64,000 nt of DNA from Struthio camelus (lineage: Eukaryota; Chordata; Aves; Struthioniformes; Struthionidae): positions 4,940,001 to 5,004,000 of the forward strand of contig NC_090946.1 in the NCBI RefSeq assembly GCF_040807025.1, read 5' to 3'. Shown one piece after another: positions 12,804 to 26,100 of this stretch (position 1 is the first letter of the stretch; each line of letters begins with the position of its first letter). Under the pieces are notes generated by a model that saw nothing but the letters and a program-made list of their open reading frames with translations, made no database searches and was not told the DNA's origin. A program made the position numbers and the translations under genes.

Positions 12804-13300
12804 CAAAGACTGCAGTGGCTTGCCTGAGACAGAAGGTGAGTTCCTGACCCCACTCTCCATGGTGTGATCATTATCCCATAACACCCAGTGGGGACAGCCA
12901 TTGTACAGGTCCACAGCTCTGTTTTCTGTGGACCATAAGGGCAACATATAAAATATCTCTCTAAAAGTGTTCATTAACAGCAATATGGATCATTAAGACA
13001 GTCTAAATCTGTGCATCACAAAGACCTGCTCTGGAGCAGATAGCAAAAGCAAATAGCAAAAGCAAAGGAAAAGACAGGGATATTTGAACAGAAAACAGGA
13101 CAGCTGAGTCTGGTTGGTGATGTACATTAGTCAGGGACACAAATGGAATCTCTTCCTGGGAAGGAAAAATCTCAGAAAGGTGAGGATAGCAGCATGAATT
13201 TATTTCTCTCTCTGCAGTAATGACAAGTAGAATAACTAGAGGTCAGGCCATTCCCAAAACACCTGCACAGCAATAAAGACTCATTTTGTGCACAGTAGTT
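12804..13300 (+). other. CCDC9B: CCDC9B 3' UTR (inferred)
   Basis: The segment follows the TAA at 12801. It contains a consensus splice donor, GAAG|gtgagt, at 12836, 32 nt past the stop, so part of the transcript may be spliced here. If it is not spliced, the UTR ends near 13,295, after the AATAAA at 13272. Confidence 0.5.
13272..13277 (+). promoter_or_regulatory. CCDC9B: Poly(A) signal AATAAA, probable CCDC9B end
   Basis: AATAAA stands 469 nt after the stop codon. It is followed by a plausible CA cleavage site in ttgtgcacag and a GT-containing stretch, gaaggttgtctgc, which is the usual layout of a vertebrate polyadenylation site. It is the first canonical hexamer on this strand after the stop codon. 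Confidence 0.5.
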
Positions 13301-16300
13301 TGAAGAAGGTTGTCTGCACATAGGATTCTCTCTCCAGCCCAAGATGTGTGAATGCTAAACCTTGAATTACCTTGAATGTGAGTGGCAACACTAATGTGCA
13401 GGGCAGTGTATTAATACGAAGGATGATAAGCTTCCTGTCAAAAAGGCCTATGATCCAAACAGAAAGGAGGAAGAGCAGATCTGGTTATGCAACAAAGCTC
13501 CAGGTTTTACTCAAGCTAAGAAGTTTCTTCCAGACATGGAAACCCAAAACAAGGAAAGCCAAGAGAAAAGAACAGAAAGTATGACAGGCAGAAGAGTAAG
13601 GCAGAAATTAGGAGGAGGGCACAAGGAGAGAGCGTAGGGACTCTTTGGCAGTTACCTTTGCTCAACTACTTCTTTCCAGGCTGTAATGACACCGTCAGAG
13701 ATCAGGATATCAAACCCACAGATACTAGATCAGAGCGATAAATCAGGATGTGATCCTACCACCAGTTTATGTAGTAAAGACCTAACTCAGGCCCCATGCA
13801 GAAGCACCAAACTTTAGAGCAGTCATCTGGCCTTTGTCTCCTGTCAATGGGAAGAGATGGGCACTTCCAGAACACAATTCAGCCTGCCTAGAGCCTGAAT
13901 TACTCTCAGGATACTCCTGTCTCTAGCTTTTAAATAGAGAGGCCACAACTATGTGCCTAAGCAAGCACTTCAGGCAATTAGCTGCCCAGATTGCTCCCAC
14001 CAAAAGCACCTTTCCCTGATTCCAGGGAGACTAACGAGCCTGCTTGCCACCAACTTTCACTTATCATTCATCTCAGAGGTGCAAAGGAGCTTAAGGATGA
14101 AGTGGTTAAGCTGCTAACAAAAAGACTTTCACTTTAATCCAGTACTATACAAAAGGCATGGAGAAGAGCAAGCGTTACAGCTATTGAAAAAAAGACAAAA
14201 CACCGGGAAGCAGCAAGAGCTGGTTCTGTACTGGAACTAAAATTCCTTGAAGTAAGGGAAATTAATTTCAACAATATTTAGAAAAATATGAAGAAACACC
14301 TGAATGCGCAAAGCGGGACAGGGCAGCACAGCTTGCAGGCCAGGCCAGGCCAGGCCTCTCCAAAATCTACCAATCTACCAAAAATCCCCAGAGTAGAGGA
14401 TGAAGGAATTTAAGTTATTCTGAGTGAGAAAAGCAGTCATTACTTGGACACCAGTTAAGGGGAAATAATAAATGAGAGTAGCCCATTTTCATCAGGGCAA
14501 ATGGTACTAGGACTCCGGGTCCACTTCAGCCTAGCTCTTTACTCCATCGCTATTCTGTGAAGTCATTAAGGCAGGCTTAAGTATAAACATATCCTTATGT
14601 TTTGGGAAAAGCAAGGTACAGAGGGGGAAAATAAGGAGTTAACAGATATCCCCAGACCGCTGGCACCCCCCTCAGTCCCTAGTCTCACCCTTGGTATTTC
14701 CCCTTTACAATTCCATCTCATCCTTCCTGCCCTCCCCTTCGTCCTCATCTGCCTTCCTCTCTGCAATACCCTTTTTCACTTTCGTGATCATGCCCTGCCC
14801 CGGACAGCAGTCCCGTGCCTCACTTCCTCTCTTTCCCATATAGTTCAAGCTGAATTTTCAGGTGTGCTCAAATTACGCACTCAGTATCAGATACGTCCTT
14901 TTGATGCAGATGGATTATTGCAAGATGCTCTCCTTTTCTTGGTATCTCCTGTATGTCTAGGAGATGCTTCAAATTTCAGGGGAGCCCTGTGCAGGATATG
15001 GATGGCAGGCCACTAGGGAGAGTCGACCAAAAGATGTTCCCACCTTTCCTGACAGCAGTGCTGACCTACATTAGGATCACAGGAAGAGGCACAGCTACCT
15101 CAAATCTTACGTTAAGAGGATGTATTTTCATTCTTTTCAGTCTTTCATATTTCAGAGCAATCGCCAATCACTAATTCACAACCAAGCCATAATGGCATAT
15201 CCTCTCTGGGCAAACTCGTCTGTTTCTGTTTCCTCTGAAGGTTTCTTGCATTTTCTTCTGAAGCCTCCGACTCTCTCGCTGGCAGGGCACTGTGGAGGTG
15301 CCAGGCTGAGCCAGTGCAGCAATCTGTGCATCCTCCGTCTCTGCAATGGGTTTATCCTGTTTAGTTTTTCATTCCATTGACTGCACCAGCATTTAGGGAA
15401 TGAGTCAGTGATTGCTGCTTGGCTGCTAGTCTTTAATGATGTTGTAGGGCATCACTGTCACTGCCTATATGCTGAAGTCATCCCGATGCACTCAGCCCTC
15501 TCCCTTTGCACCAGTGACAGTCCCTTATCAGGGCTGGGTTTCCCAAACAGGATCATTTGCAGACAGTGTGAATTCTGCCATGATTTATTCATGATGGGGA
15601 AAGCCAAGAGGAAGACAGAGGGTCCTGTCCTTAACCGTCTGCTCTCTGTGTCCAGTCTGTCAGGAACATCCCTCCACAGGGAAGAAACCCAAGACCTAGA
15701 TTTTTCTAGCACTAGCTCAGCACAACCAGAACAGTTCATCTCGGTCGCTTGACAGCAGAGCTCCTAGGAGCAACAAAATAGCAACAGTGACAACAACAAA
15801 GAGAAAAGCAAAAGCTCATTTGGCTCAAGTCAGTTAAGTCATCAGCATGTTTGGAGTGAAAAGGTCTTATGTCTATTCCTGCTGTTGCTTTGAAGTTCCC
15901 AAATCAACATGACAGGCTGCATAATGACACAGATGGCAGTCATAAATAACCACAGGCTGGTTACAGTCACTTCCCTTCTCCTTTGGCTTCTGTTTCCTAG
16001 TACTCTACAGACATTACTTTTAGACCATAGTATTTATAAAATGCTGCAAAGCTCTGCTTTATTTTCATATAATTCCCCCTAAAATGTTATTTCACAGGAA
16101 CCTCATACTTTGGGGGTTTACTTTGCCAGCAGATGCCCAAAACAAGTACTTTTGCAAAGAGAAAAGGAAAAGGACATCTTGCCTGTTTGCAGTAGGAAAG
16201 GCTCTCAAGGCAGAAATTGGGCTTTGCCTGTTATATGTGTGTGTGTGCAGAGTCTTGCTGAGTTTCTTGCAAAGTAGGCCCACTAGTTTTCAGAAAACAG

Positions 16301-19300
16301 CTAACAGTCCTAATAATCTACCAAAGTTTCTGCAAAAAAAGAAAGAGACCATCTTTAATTTGTAGCAAAACGCAGTTTATATTTTATCGAACGACATTCA
16401 CGTGCAGTTACAAAATGCTGCAGATCTGTAAGACCGTTGTATCTCCAGGCACTTAATATTATGGGCACCCAGGCCACTAAATTTGAGATGCTATGGGACA
16501 GAAATGCCACAAGAATGTGACAGATTTTATAGTGAAGTATGGGCTGAGATGTTCAAGGCCAGTGTCCAGGTGTGAGATACTTTTTTAAAAGTGTGATGTT
16601 CATAAAAACTTAAGAAGCAAAGGAGGCTGTAGTTCCAAATCTAACTGGAGAGACTGGGGCCGCATTGGACTCAGTTAATAGGGGAACTTCTTTAATTCCC
16701 TGAAAATATCTGTGCCTGAGTAGCAACTCTTTGGAACCAGATGCCTCAGGACTGCACCCATGTGAGGTGCACTGAAACCCTTGGCAGGATTGTCTGTTTG
16801 TTTTTTGGCTTATTGAACTAGATGCCTGCAGCTGACTACAAATGATGCTTTAGGACAAGGATCCCCAAAATGCAACCCACACGGCACCTGTATTCAACAA
16901 AGTCATTGCATTTGGCCCACAAAGGGACTTAATAGGTGCAGTCATCCTTGACAGAAACATTGCTACATCAGCTAAGGAGTTTGCTCCAGCTTTGCCAACA
17001 CAAAGATTAGTGTTTGGACAGTCAGGGGACAGAGCTGTCAGCACCCTGAGCCTGGAGACTCTGCAGCTGTAGATGCCAGGCAAGGATGGCTTCCCTGTCC
17101 TGACATGCTGAGCAAGTTGTGGCACCCATTCCAGCAGTGCCACATCACCAGCATCACAGCTGATTCTTGGTGTGCATTCTCCCTGCTCTGTGGTGCCATC
17201 CAGCAAGTAGCGTCTTACGAACAAATCCCCACGTAACTCCTATCAGAGAGAAAATACACCCTCCATGCTATCATGAACATAACCACACATGGCGTGCTAA
17301 TGATTCTGCTCTTCTCAGTGTGTCTGCTAAAAAGTGCAGCATTATCTGGCAGAGCTACGTTTAGCAGGAACCAGGAAAAGAACAACGTTCAGGAAGCCAA
17401 AGGAGCAGTAAGATTGAGTGTTAAAAAAAAGACCCACACTTTTCCTTTTTTGTTAGAATGCAAAATTAAAAGTTTGATTATTCCTCTGGTGTCTAGTACC
17501 AGGAATTCAGATGCCCAAACCACCTTAATTATTTGCCTCCTCTCACCACTTGAGTATAATCTTTAAGGAACAGGTAGTCCTTACTGAATGGCCCATAATC
17601 CAGTTAAGAGGCTGTGGGCTGGTAGTTCACATAATAGTTTTTAACAGTTTATGCTTATACTGAATTGCTGACGTCCATGCCTAATGGTATTGATCTTACG
17701 TCAGGCCGACACAATTACAAGATTATCACTTTGCAGCAGGGGAAAGAGGGGGTGTTTTTCACCCTGTTGTGTGTGAACAACAGTAATGCAAGTTCTCTGT
17801 AGATGAAGGACTTCATGTGACAAGGCAAATGGGTTGTTGTTATGCTAGCCTCCAGAAGGTACTGAGCAGCTCTCTCTTGGTAAATCCTGCCATGTCCCAG
17901 CAGGAAACCTTTACTGTGTCCTGTGTCCATGTAAGCAGTAGGCATTATCCCGGGGAATTCAATCAGAAGGTTAAAGCGATAAGAGTGCTGCATATCACGC
18001 ATCAGCTTCCGCGCTGTGCTGGAGGGGCCTGGAATTTAAACAAAAACCACCATGACCTGAAGTGCCTGGCAGAAAACATGAGAAAAGTTTGTGCATGAGA
18101 GTCCAAGTGATACAAATGGAGTCTGAATACCTACTGTCTCAGACAACAGAAGTGTAGTAGCAAAACACAAAGATGATTAATTTAATTGGGACCCCCATTA
18201 GATATGTGGTCATATCTCATCGCCTTAAGGAGAAGCATTTGGAGGATTGCACTGGCATGGCTTATCGAGACTGGTTAGTAAGGTCCTGTCAGGATGTGAT
18301 CAGTAACTTTCCAGTGAGATTTTTTTTTCTGTGAAAGTAGAGATTTGACAAAAGCAAGGCACGTACCAGAAATGTGTCTGCTTTGACATTTCACATTTTA
18401 TAAAACACAAACTGGAGCCCTCGCTAGACCTTTTTGAAAGAGAAAATTTTAATGTCATGTTCTGAAAGAGTGGTGATTCAGTTTTGATATAGTGCAATTT
18501 TTGGGAAATCAGCCTAGAAACAGGTGGTATGTTTTTGCAACATACAACCTATCAGCCCCAACAGAATTTTTAAAATATAATTTCATTAAAACAATTTATA
18601 TTGTGAAATTTCCATCAAGTGGAAAATCATGTACCAGGTCACTTCACCTGATGTCAGGGACATGCTATCCATACCAGGATCTTATATGACCCAAAGCATG
18701 GCAGATATTTGTAGCAGCAGTAATTACTAGTAATCAGTGATAATATTCTCTCCACCTGCCCTGCTCCTGCACTTTGTGGGGCACGTGGCCCACTCTCATT
18801 CATGTTCAGAGATCAATCCCCGCTGCAGATGCTGTCCATCCCTTTGCACAGAACAGAAGCTCCTTGCAATGAGCAGCCACCATGTGGGTTTCACAGTTTC
18901 AACTGCTAACACCTATTTATGGTACTAAAAAAATCCTGCACCTTCAAACCACTTGGAGATGCTGTGCAGAGAGCGTGGTGGGGCTTTCATCCTTTGCTTC
19001 AAATAACAAGGAATAAATATTTACCCAAAGTGAAGGCCTGGAATCCCTGGAGAATGTCCAACAAGTCCCAGAGAAGTAAACGATACACAAAAACCACAGA
19101 AGCTTTTCCTTGAATTCTCCTGAGAAAAATCAATCTCAGCATCTTTAGAGAAAATGCAGCTGGGGGTAAATTTCCAAAGCAACTCCAGGGATCTGACCTT
19201 GCAGCTCTGGCTGACGTAAACAGGAGTGGGGCAGGCAGGGCCTGTGTGCCGCAGGATTGAGGAGGTCAGAAGAGGTCAGTTTTCTGATGCAAACCAGTGC

Positions 19301-22300
19301 TAAAGGTTGCTGCAGAAAGCAGTACAAGCAGAAACCAACACTTCTCAGTACAGTTATGGAGCTACTGAAGAACATACCAGTTTCCTCAAGCCTCAGAAAA
19401 AGATGAGAAGATACCATCTGCCAATGTGTCTTGAAAGTTGGCTTATGATTGGCAGGCCGAGGTCTCAAGGGCTTGACTTGAATAGCATCAGTTTCACCGG
19501 CCCTCCCTGCAGCCCATACCACCTCCTGCTTGGCCTGGAAGCATCCCTGCTTACTTGCATGCTGGCAGCCCTGAGCTAAGCCTTGACAATACCACCCAGC
19601 TCTGGAATTCACCATCATGCTATGAGCATTTGAAATCCCCAGAGCGTGACTTAGCACCATGTACCACCAAATAGGAGAGTTCAGTCCTCATGCAGAATTA
19701 GAAAGTGCTGTGACTGAATACAGGGCTTAATGCAGTAACTCTCATTGTGGAGTTATGGAAAGCCTTTTGCATGGTGTCACACGGGAAAATAATACTATTA
19801 ACACTGGAAAACACAGGGATTACATGAGAACAGTTCCAGAGTAATGACTCGGACAGAAAGAACACAGAGAAGGACTCGAGGGATGTTCAGGGAATGGTTC
19901 TTTAGTCTAGCAAAACGAACACCAGAGTGATAGAACTGTGATCTCTATCAATACAATAGGGTAGTAAACACCAGGGAGGGAGAAGATCATTCAAGCCAGA
20001 AAACAATGCTGGCACAAGAATCAGTGTATTGAAGAAGCCCATGAATAAATACAGGAAAATCAGAAAAAGGTTTCTACCTGTCAAAGAAGAGACGATCTGG
20101 AACAGTTCTGTGGCTGAAGCAGGGACTCACCTCACAGCAGGGACTGTCACCTTTAAGGCTGGCCTGATCAACATGTTTCTGGCAGAGATTAGGTGACACG
20201 ATGCCTGTGACAGCCACAGGCTGAATTTGATGACAATGGTGCATATGCTCCTGTGTCAGTGTTGGCAACCACTGTTAAAAGCAAATGCTTTCACTGACAC
20301 CCAAAAGAATTAGGGTACACATCCCATCTGGAAACGTGGGCTCTGTACTCCTCAATCTCTCGGGCACTTTGGAAGAGCTTCTGTCTCTTCTTTGGTTTGT
20401 CATGGCAACTTGTGGAAAGAAGAAACTATTACGAGCTGTTAACACATTTAGTCATAGACTAAAGCTAGTTATTAGAGCACCTATATGTCCTTTTGGCTAC
20501 TTATTGAAGTGCAACAAGGCCAAATGTAATTCAGAGCTCTGGCAGACAAGCTTTTGCCATTCTAAATATTAAAAATGGAGCTGCTCACTCTGTCTTATAG
20601 CCTATGGTTACTGCTGTTATAGCAGAGTGGCAGAAGGGAGCATGCGCCCGTACCTCATTTGCTAGGCAGTGCTAATCTCAGGGTCTTAATGTAACCCCAG
20701 ATGAAAAGAGAGATAAATATACCGCATTGTGGCCTGCCATGCAAGGGGCACAGGCACATCTTCCCTTCTGTCAGCATTGCTGTTGAAATGATAGTCTTTT
20801 GCGAAGGGATAGGTGGACTGTAGAGAGTGACAGTATCTTAAACCACTCCAGCATGAATCACCACCAAAGGCCTCCTTTAAATATTTACGCTCATCAAGGA
20901 TTGCAGTGATAAATTTTCTTCCACTGGCAAATCTAGGGACAGGATTAGGATCTTTTTTTCCTTTAAAAATAGGTTCTAGTTCAAATGGGAATTAATTCGG
21001 AGAAGTCCTACGGTCTGTGCTGGGTAGGAGGATATGTCTCATGATCTTAATTGCCTCTTTCTGGCCTTACAGTATGTAGGAACAGCTGTTAAATATCTGT
21101 TTTTTAAAAAGCTAAGTAAGGAAATCTGCTGTAAGGATGTCTAACAAATGCTCCTTACACATCATGTCTGAGTTTGCCTCATGGTATTTCACAAGACTGA
21201 CTGGCTGATTCGGCCACTGATAGAACCTGGGAACTCTGGTCCTGCCCCAGGAGCGACCAGACAAAACTGTGTCTTCCAACCCAAATAGAAGATGGATAAT
21301 ACTAATCTTTGCTGAAGGAAGAAGTGCCAAATTGCCAGAATTCTTTAGCTACTTCCAGTTGCAGTCTTCAGGGACTTCATGTGTGTCCATCCTCATGACA
21401 TTAGATTTAATCAGCAGGTTTGGCTGTCAAAGGCATTCCAGTGACTGCCTGTGTCCAGCCAAACTCTGTCGGGTTGGGAAGCATGAGGCACACTGGGTCC
21501 TTTGAGACAGACCATCAGCAATCTGCATTTAATCTTCTCACATGACAATGATAAAGAGAGTCAAATTTGGCACTGCATCCCCTTGTTGCTGATGGGAGAG
21601 TCAAAGGCAGCACACAGCCTCATCACTCTCCAGAGCCTTGAGTTGCAATGGTAAGAACACCAACCATGGAAATGTCATGCTAGTGCATTTAGCACTTGCT
21701 TAATCTCTGACCATCCCTTGAGTTATGCAAGCAAAAGAAGATACAGTGTGAAATGAGAGAAATGCTTACTCACTATGTCTAATTACAAAGAGAAGTAATG
21801 TCTTCAAAGCAAACCAGGGTCTTGGCTATAAAGATTCACTAATGCACAGAAAGAAAGTAGCTGTATTGAAAGTATAATATTGCAGAGGAGGAAGAATAAT
21901 TGTCTAGCAGAACTAGAAAAGCAGAAGGTTATCAAAGAGTTTCAAAAGTATTGATAATAAAATAGATTAAATAGAGCTAGCTCTGGAGTCAGTTCAAACT
22001 TGTAAAATAAATATTTTACAGTATTTAGACCACCAAACACAACTCTGAAAATCTGCTTCCTGGCCCTCCCAAACAGCCCAAGAGTGTGCTGCTACAGCAC
22101 TAAGCACCCCCTCAGGAATAAGATACAGCCAATCCCGACCATCGTACAGTTAGAGGACACTGAAAAATATCTCCAGCAACAGTCTTGGACTCTCAGCTGT
22201 ACCTAGCATTGATTATTTCAGTACCTTGGGTATGATTTCAGTATAACTCCTTATCAGATATCCATGGCTACATTCTTAAATTATTCCCGTAGGTCTCTCC

Positions 22301-23047
22301 TTTTTATGCAACCCAAGCTTACTATCGCCTCTCCTGCTTTCATGCTATTTAATCCATTTTTCCTTTGTATATTTCCCCTCTGCCCTTCTCTGTGAACTTT
22401 GCATGTTGAAATCTGCTTTGGCAAAAGGCAGATCTGGATTTAAACACAAACGGAGGAAAACACCAACTCCACAATCCTGAGCAGCACCCAAGCATCTGGC
22501 AACTGGAGAATATATTGAAAAAACTAATTAAAAACAATGTATCTCAGTCTGGAGGCAGCTATAGGACAGCCAGCTCCTCTCATGGGCTAGTGTTTTAACC
22601 AGAGAAAAGCTGATACAGCCTCCTGTCCTCCACAAACATAAACGCTGCACCCTCAAGCCAGGTTTCACAACGGAGGGCCACAGAGTCCTACCCAAAATCA
22701 CTCCCTCCTCTTGTTGCTCGAGGTACCATACAAGCACACACAAAAACATGCAAGGATTATTGTTGTTCTTAACACAAAAGGAGAGAGTACAGTAGTGTTT
22801 GCCTAACCCAGCAGAGGACTGGGAACGTGTTTCATCCAGATTGGTACATTTGGCTTATCCCATGGGCTGTGGAGCGCCGTGCCGCTCCCACCAGATTTGG
22901 TAGTAGGTAACTGGGTTATGCTGCACTGGTATCCCACAAGCCGTGCAGAAAGGTCATGCTGAAACTCAGGAGACATTTTTAATTTACTGCTCAGCAATTC
23001 CCCAAAGACTGATAATCCTGCTACTGTCTCTGCTTTTGTTTCGTCAG

Positions 23048-23116
23048 GATAACGTGCTGAAGGTGGTGGATGAGAAGAGGAGCACAGCCTTGTCCTCCCT
23101 CTTCAACTTCGTATGA
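23048..23116 (+). CDS. Exon-like terminal ORF of unknown gene, possibly an alternative CCDC9B last exon
   Basis: A strong acceptor, with the pyrimidine-rich tract ctctgcttttgtttcgtcag, is followed by 22 codons in phase 0 that begin DNVLKVVDEK and end LSSLFNFV, then TGA. The other two frames stop within four codons. AATAAA hexamers on the same strand occur downstream at 24159 and 24472, the latter followed by a GT-rich stretch. I do not recognise the peptide. It lies 10 kb past the CCDC9B stop on the same strand, and phase 0 matches the end of the CCDC9B exon at 11664 and an internal donor-like site at 12567. It may be an alternative last exon or a chance match. Confidence 0.3.
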   Translation, partial: DNVLKVVDEKRSTALSSLFNFV

Positions 23117-26100
23117 AATTGGCTTTCAGCACCTGCCCTGTGCCTTTCAGCACCCATTCACCACAAAGGGGGTCTCCCACCACCACTCTCCACTTCCTAC
23201 ACAGTTTCAGTGCCACCCCTATCTATCTATATGCCAAAGGACAGGGAAAGCTACACACACATCCCTGCCCTTCAGAGAAAACACTGACACTTTTCATTTG
23301 TATTTGTTTTTCTTATATTGCAGCTGTGTGGGAAGCCAATGAATTGTCTACTGGATGCACTTTATTTTATTTAATAACTAATTCCGTTAAAAGTTAAGAT
23401 TCAGCTTTCTGGGCTCCCCAACCCTTTCTTTCCATTAGATGCTTCCAGGGCACTGCACATACCAGGAGCACAGCAGGAGCCATAGGAGCTCTCCCTTGCT
23501 GTTTGGTAGGGAGCAGGTGACAGACAGAGCAAATAACTAGGAACAACCACCTCACAAGGGACAGGGTGAGAGGAGTTACATTGTAGTTCTGTAGGTGGGT
23601 GAAAAAACTAGTGTTCAAAGCAGCTGTTGTACTAGAGGTTTGTAAGCGGTTGAAGTGTTGGCAGAGATGTTTGGTAGTCGTATAGGTTGCAGGGCATGAA
23701 GGGGATAGAGCATACATGAGTTATACCGTGGGACGCAGAGGCTTTTCACAAATACGTGTCAACCACACCATTTTATAATTTAAGAGCTTGCTTTTTCTCC
23801 TGATAGGCAAAAGTAGCAGAGGCTGAATCAGCACATTAAGAGACCACGCTTTTTCCAAGGAAGGTTGCTGGCTGGATTGAATGGGTAAACACGTGGCTTG
23901 GCAAAGCATCAAGCCCACTTTGTAAGAATGGGAAGTGGGAAGAGGTGGGAAGACTGAGTTAAGTAGACACACTTACAGCTGTATGTGCCAAGCAGGGCAA
24001 GGAGGAAGGCAGCACAAACAAAATAGCCTTCCTTCTCAACAAATCTGCCCCAAGGAAGGGGTCAGCAGCGGGACCCAGGGCAAACTGGAGTTGAAGGTGT
24101 AGTCTCCTTATCAAAGGCTTTCACCTTCCCAGTTGGGCCTTTCATAGCCTCATGCTTGAATAAATGGGAGGCAGTTCCCCTCAAGCTGCCACTCAGATCT
24201 TTTGACTTGGCCTTAAGAAAAGATACCTTTCAAATCAAACAATTGGATGAGTATTTACAAGCATAAATGAGCAAGAATCACAGCTCTTTGGATTTCAGAG
24301 CAGCTATGAGATCTACAGCAAATGAGGACCTAGCTGAAATACAACAACCAATTAAGAAGAGGGAAAGCAGGCACAAGGAATAAGACAACATAATTTCTGA
24401 CTTCTGAATGGCAGAGCAGCAAGAATATCCTCATTTTGAAATGCTGCCCTAACACTTGAAGCAGTTTCAAGAATAAATGTGTGTGCAGACATGTATGCGT
24501 GGGGATTTACTGGATTTCATAGCAAGATGCATTCGCTAACCAAAATGGCAGACTGCCTTGGTGATAAGGTTGGCATGTGTGGACTGAAATACTGTACTGT
24601 TTTAATAAACTAATATTGCACAGATGTAAGTTTTGGTTTTCCAAGTAACTCAGATCCACAGCACCTATCTAATATCTGCTCAGTGAGGGGCAAGTCTCTA
24701 TCTGCCAAATTGAGGCTAGTTTACTGGCTTCAGCTCAGGCATTAGGCAAGAGACAGTGTGCAGCTTTCATGTTATATTAGTAAGAAACATCTTCATTCCA
24801 CCAAAGCTTAGACTGGGTTTATTTAGACTTACTGAACTCATAAAAGAACACATAGATAAAAATCAGGTTGTAAAACTGCTGCAGGTCCTTGAAATTCTCC
24901 ATGACTGTTACAGGCTTTCTATAACTGACTGCCTCAAACACTCACTTCAGTTATTTATTTAATTTTAAATCAGCTCACTGACCTCAATCTTGATCAGGTT
25001 GGACTCAGTCATTGCCAGTATATACCAGGAACTGGTTTGCCTCAGTACTAGATGGTCTACACAAAACATTCACAGGTCAAGAGCTTGTTCCACCCCAGCA
25101 GAAGTCAGGCATGCAGCCAGGCAAAGAGAATTTTATTTTGCCCCAGCTCAGGACCTAGTTGTAGAGATAAAAAGTCAACTTCAGTTGCTGCCACACTACA
25201 CTGCATACATCCAATTTCCCTTCAAAAAGGATTTTAGGGCAAACTAGCACTTTATCCTCCCTCCCCTCTTCCTCATCCTGCAAGTCCGAGTTATTCTGCA
25301 TTTAATGAGTGATGCACAGGAATGCGTCTGTATTAAACTCCTTGAATGGCAGTGTACAGCTGGTACCTGTGCTCAGTATAAAATTTCTCCCTGTTTACCA
25401 ACATTCTACTTGATTGCACTTTAGTTGATGCTCTAATTGCAATTTTTCAGAAAACCATGGCTATTTATTTCCTCTTTACAGGAAGGGTAAAGACAGAATG
25501 GTTGAAAAATCTGATGCAGAGGGTTTTTTTAAAGTAAAAGTTGTAATGAGGAAAAGTCCCAGTTTCTCGGTGTTTCTGGGTCCCATGGGTAGAACTTTAT
25601 GAATGGAATTGATAACCTCTGCTTTTTAGAGCAAGAGCTCCAATTCAGATCGGTTTTCCCTTAGGAAGGCACACAACCCCCCAACTCCTGGGCTAGCTTA
25701 ACAAACTCACCAAGAGGCTGGTTATAATGATGACAACCTGCATCATAACACAAGGCTCACTTTTCCATAGAGGTGGCAAAGCCCACTTGCTGCCATGTCA
25801 CTCTCGTTGCAGAAAAATGCAATGGTAGCTTGCAGCGTGCAAAGTTATGTGCCTACAGAGGTACCTGTTTCTTCCTAACAGTGGTCGGCAGCTATAGGAT
25901 TTTGTTAAAATCATTCTTGGTGCTTCCAGGCAAAGAGAAAGCAGCAGGGACTCTTTCAAGCAAAACACACCGTTTTCTTCAAACCAAAGAAAGAGCTTAG
26001 TAATAGAAAGACTCTTCCTATTGGCAAATTTTACCATCAGTTTCAACATGGCAACTGTCTAGCTAAAATTGATACCAAAATTGATTTTAGACTCTGGCGA

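Noticed and set aside
19145-19660. 171-codon minus strand open frame in the intergenic region
   Set aside because: Amino-acid order looks random, there are no splice sites or promoter, and no family is recognised; length alone is not convincing in 64 kb.
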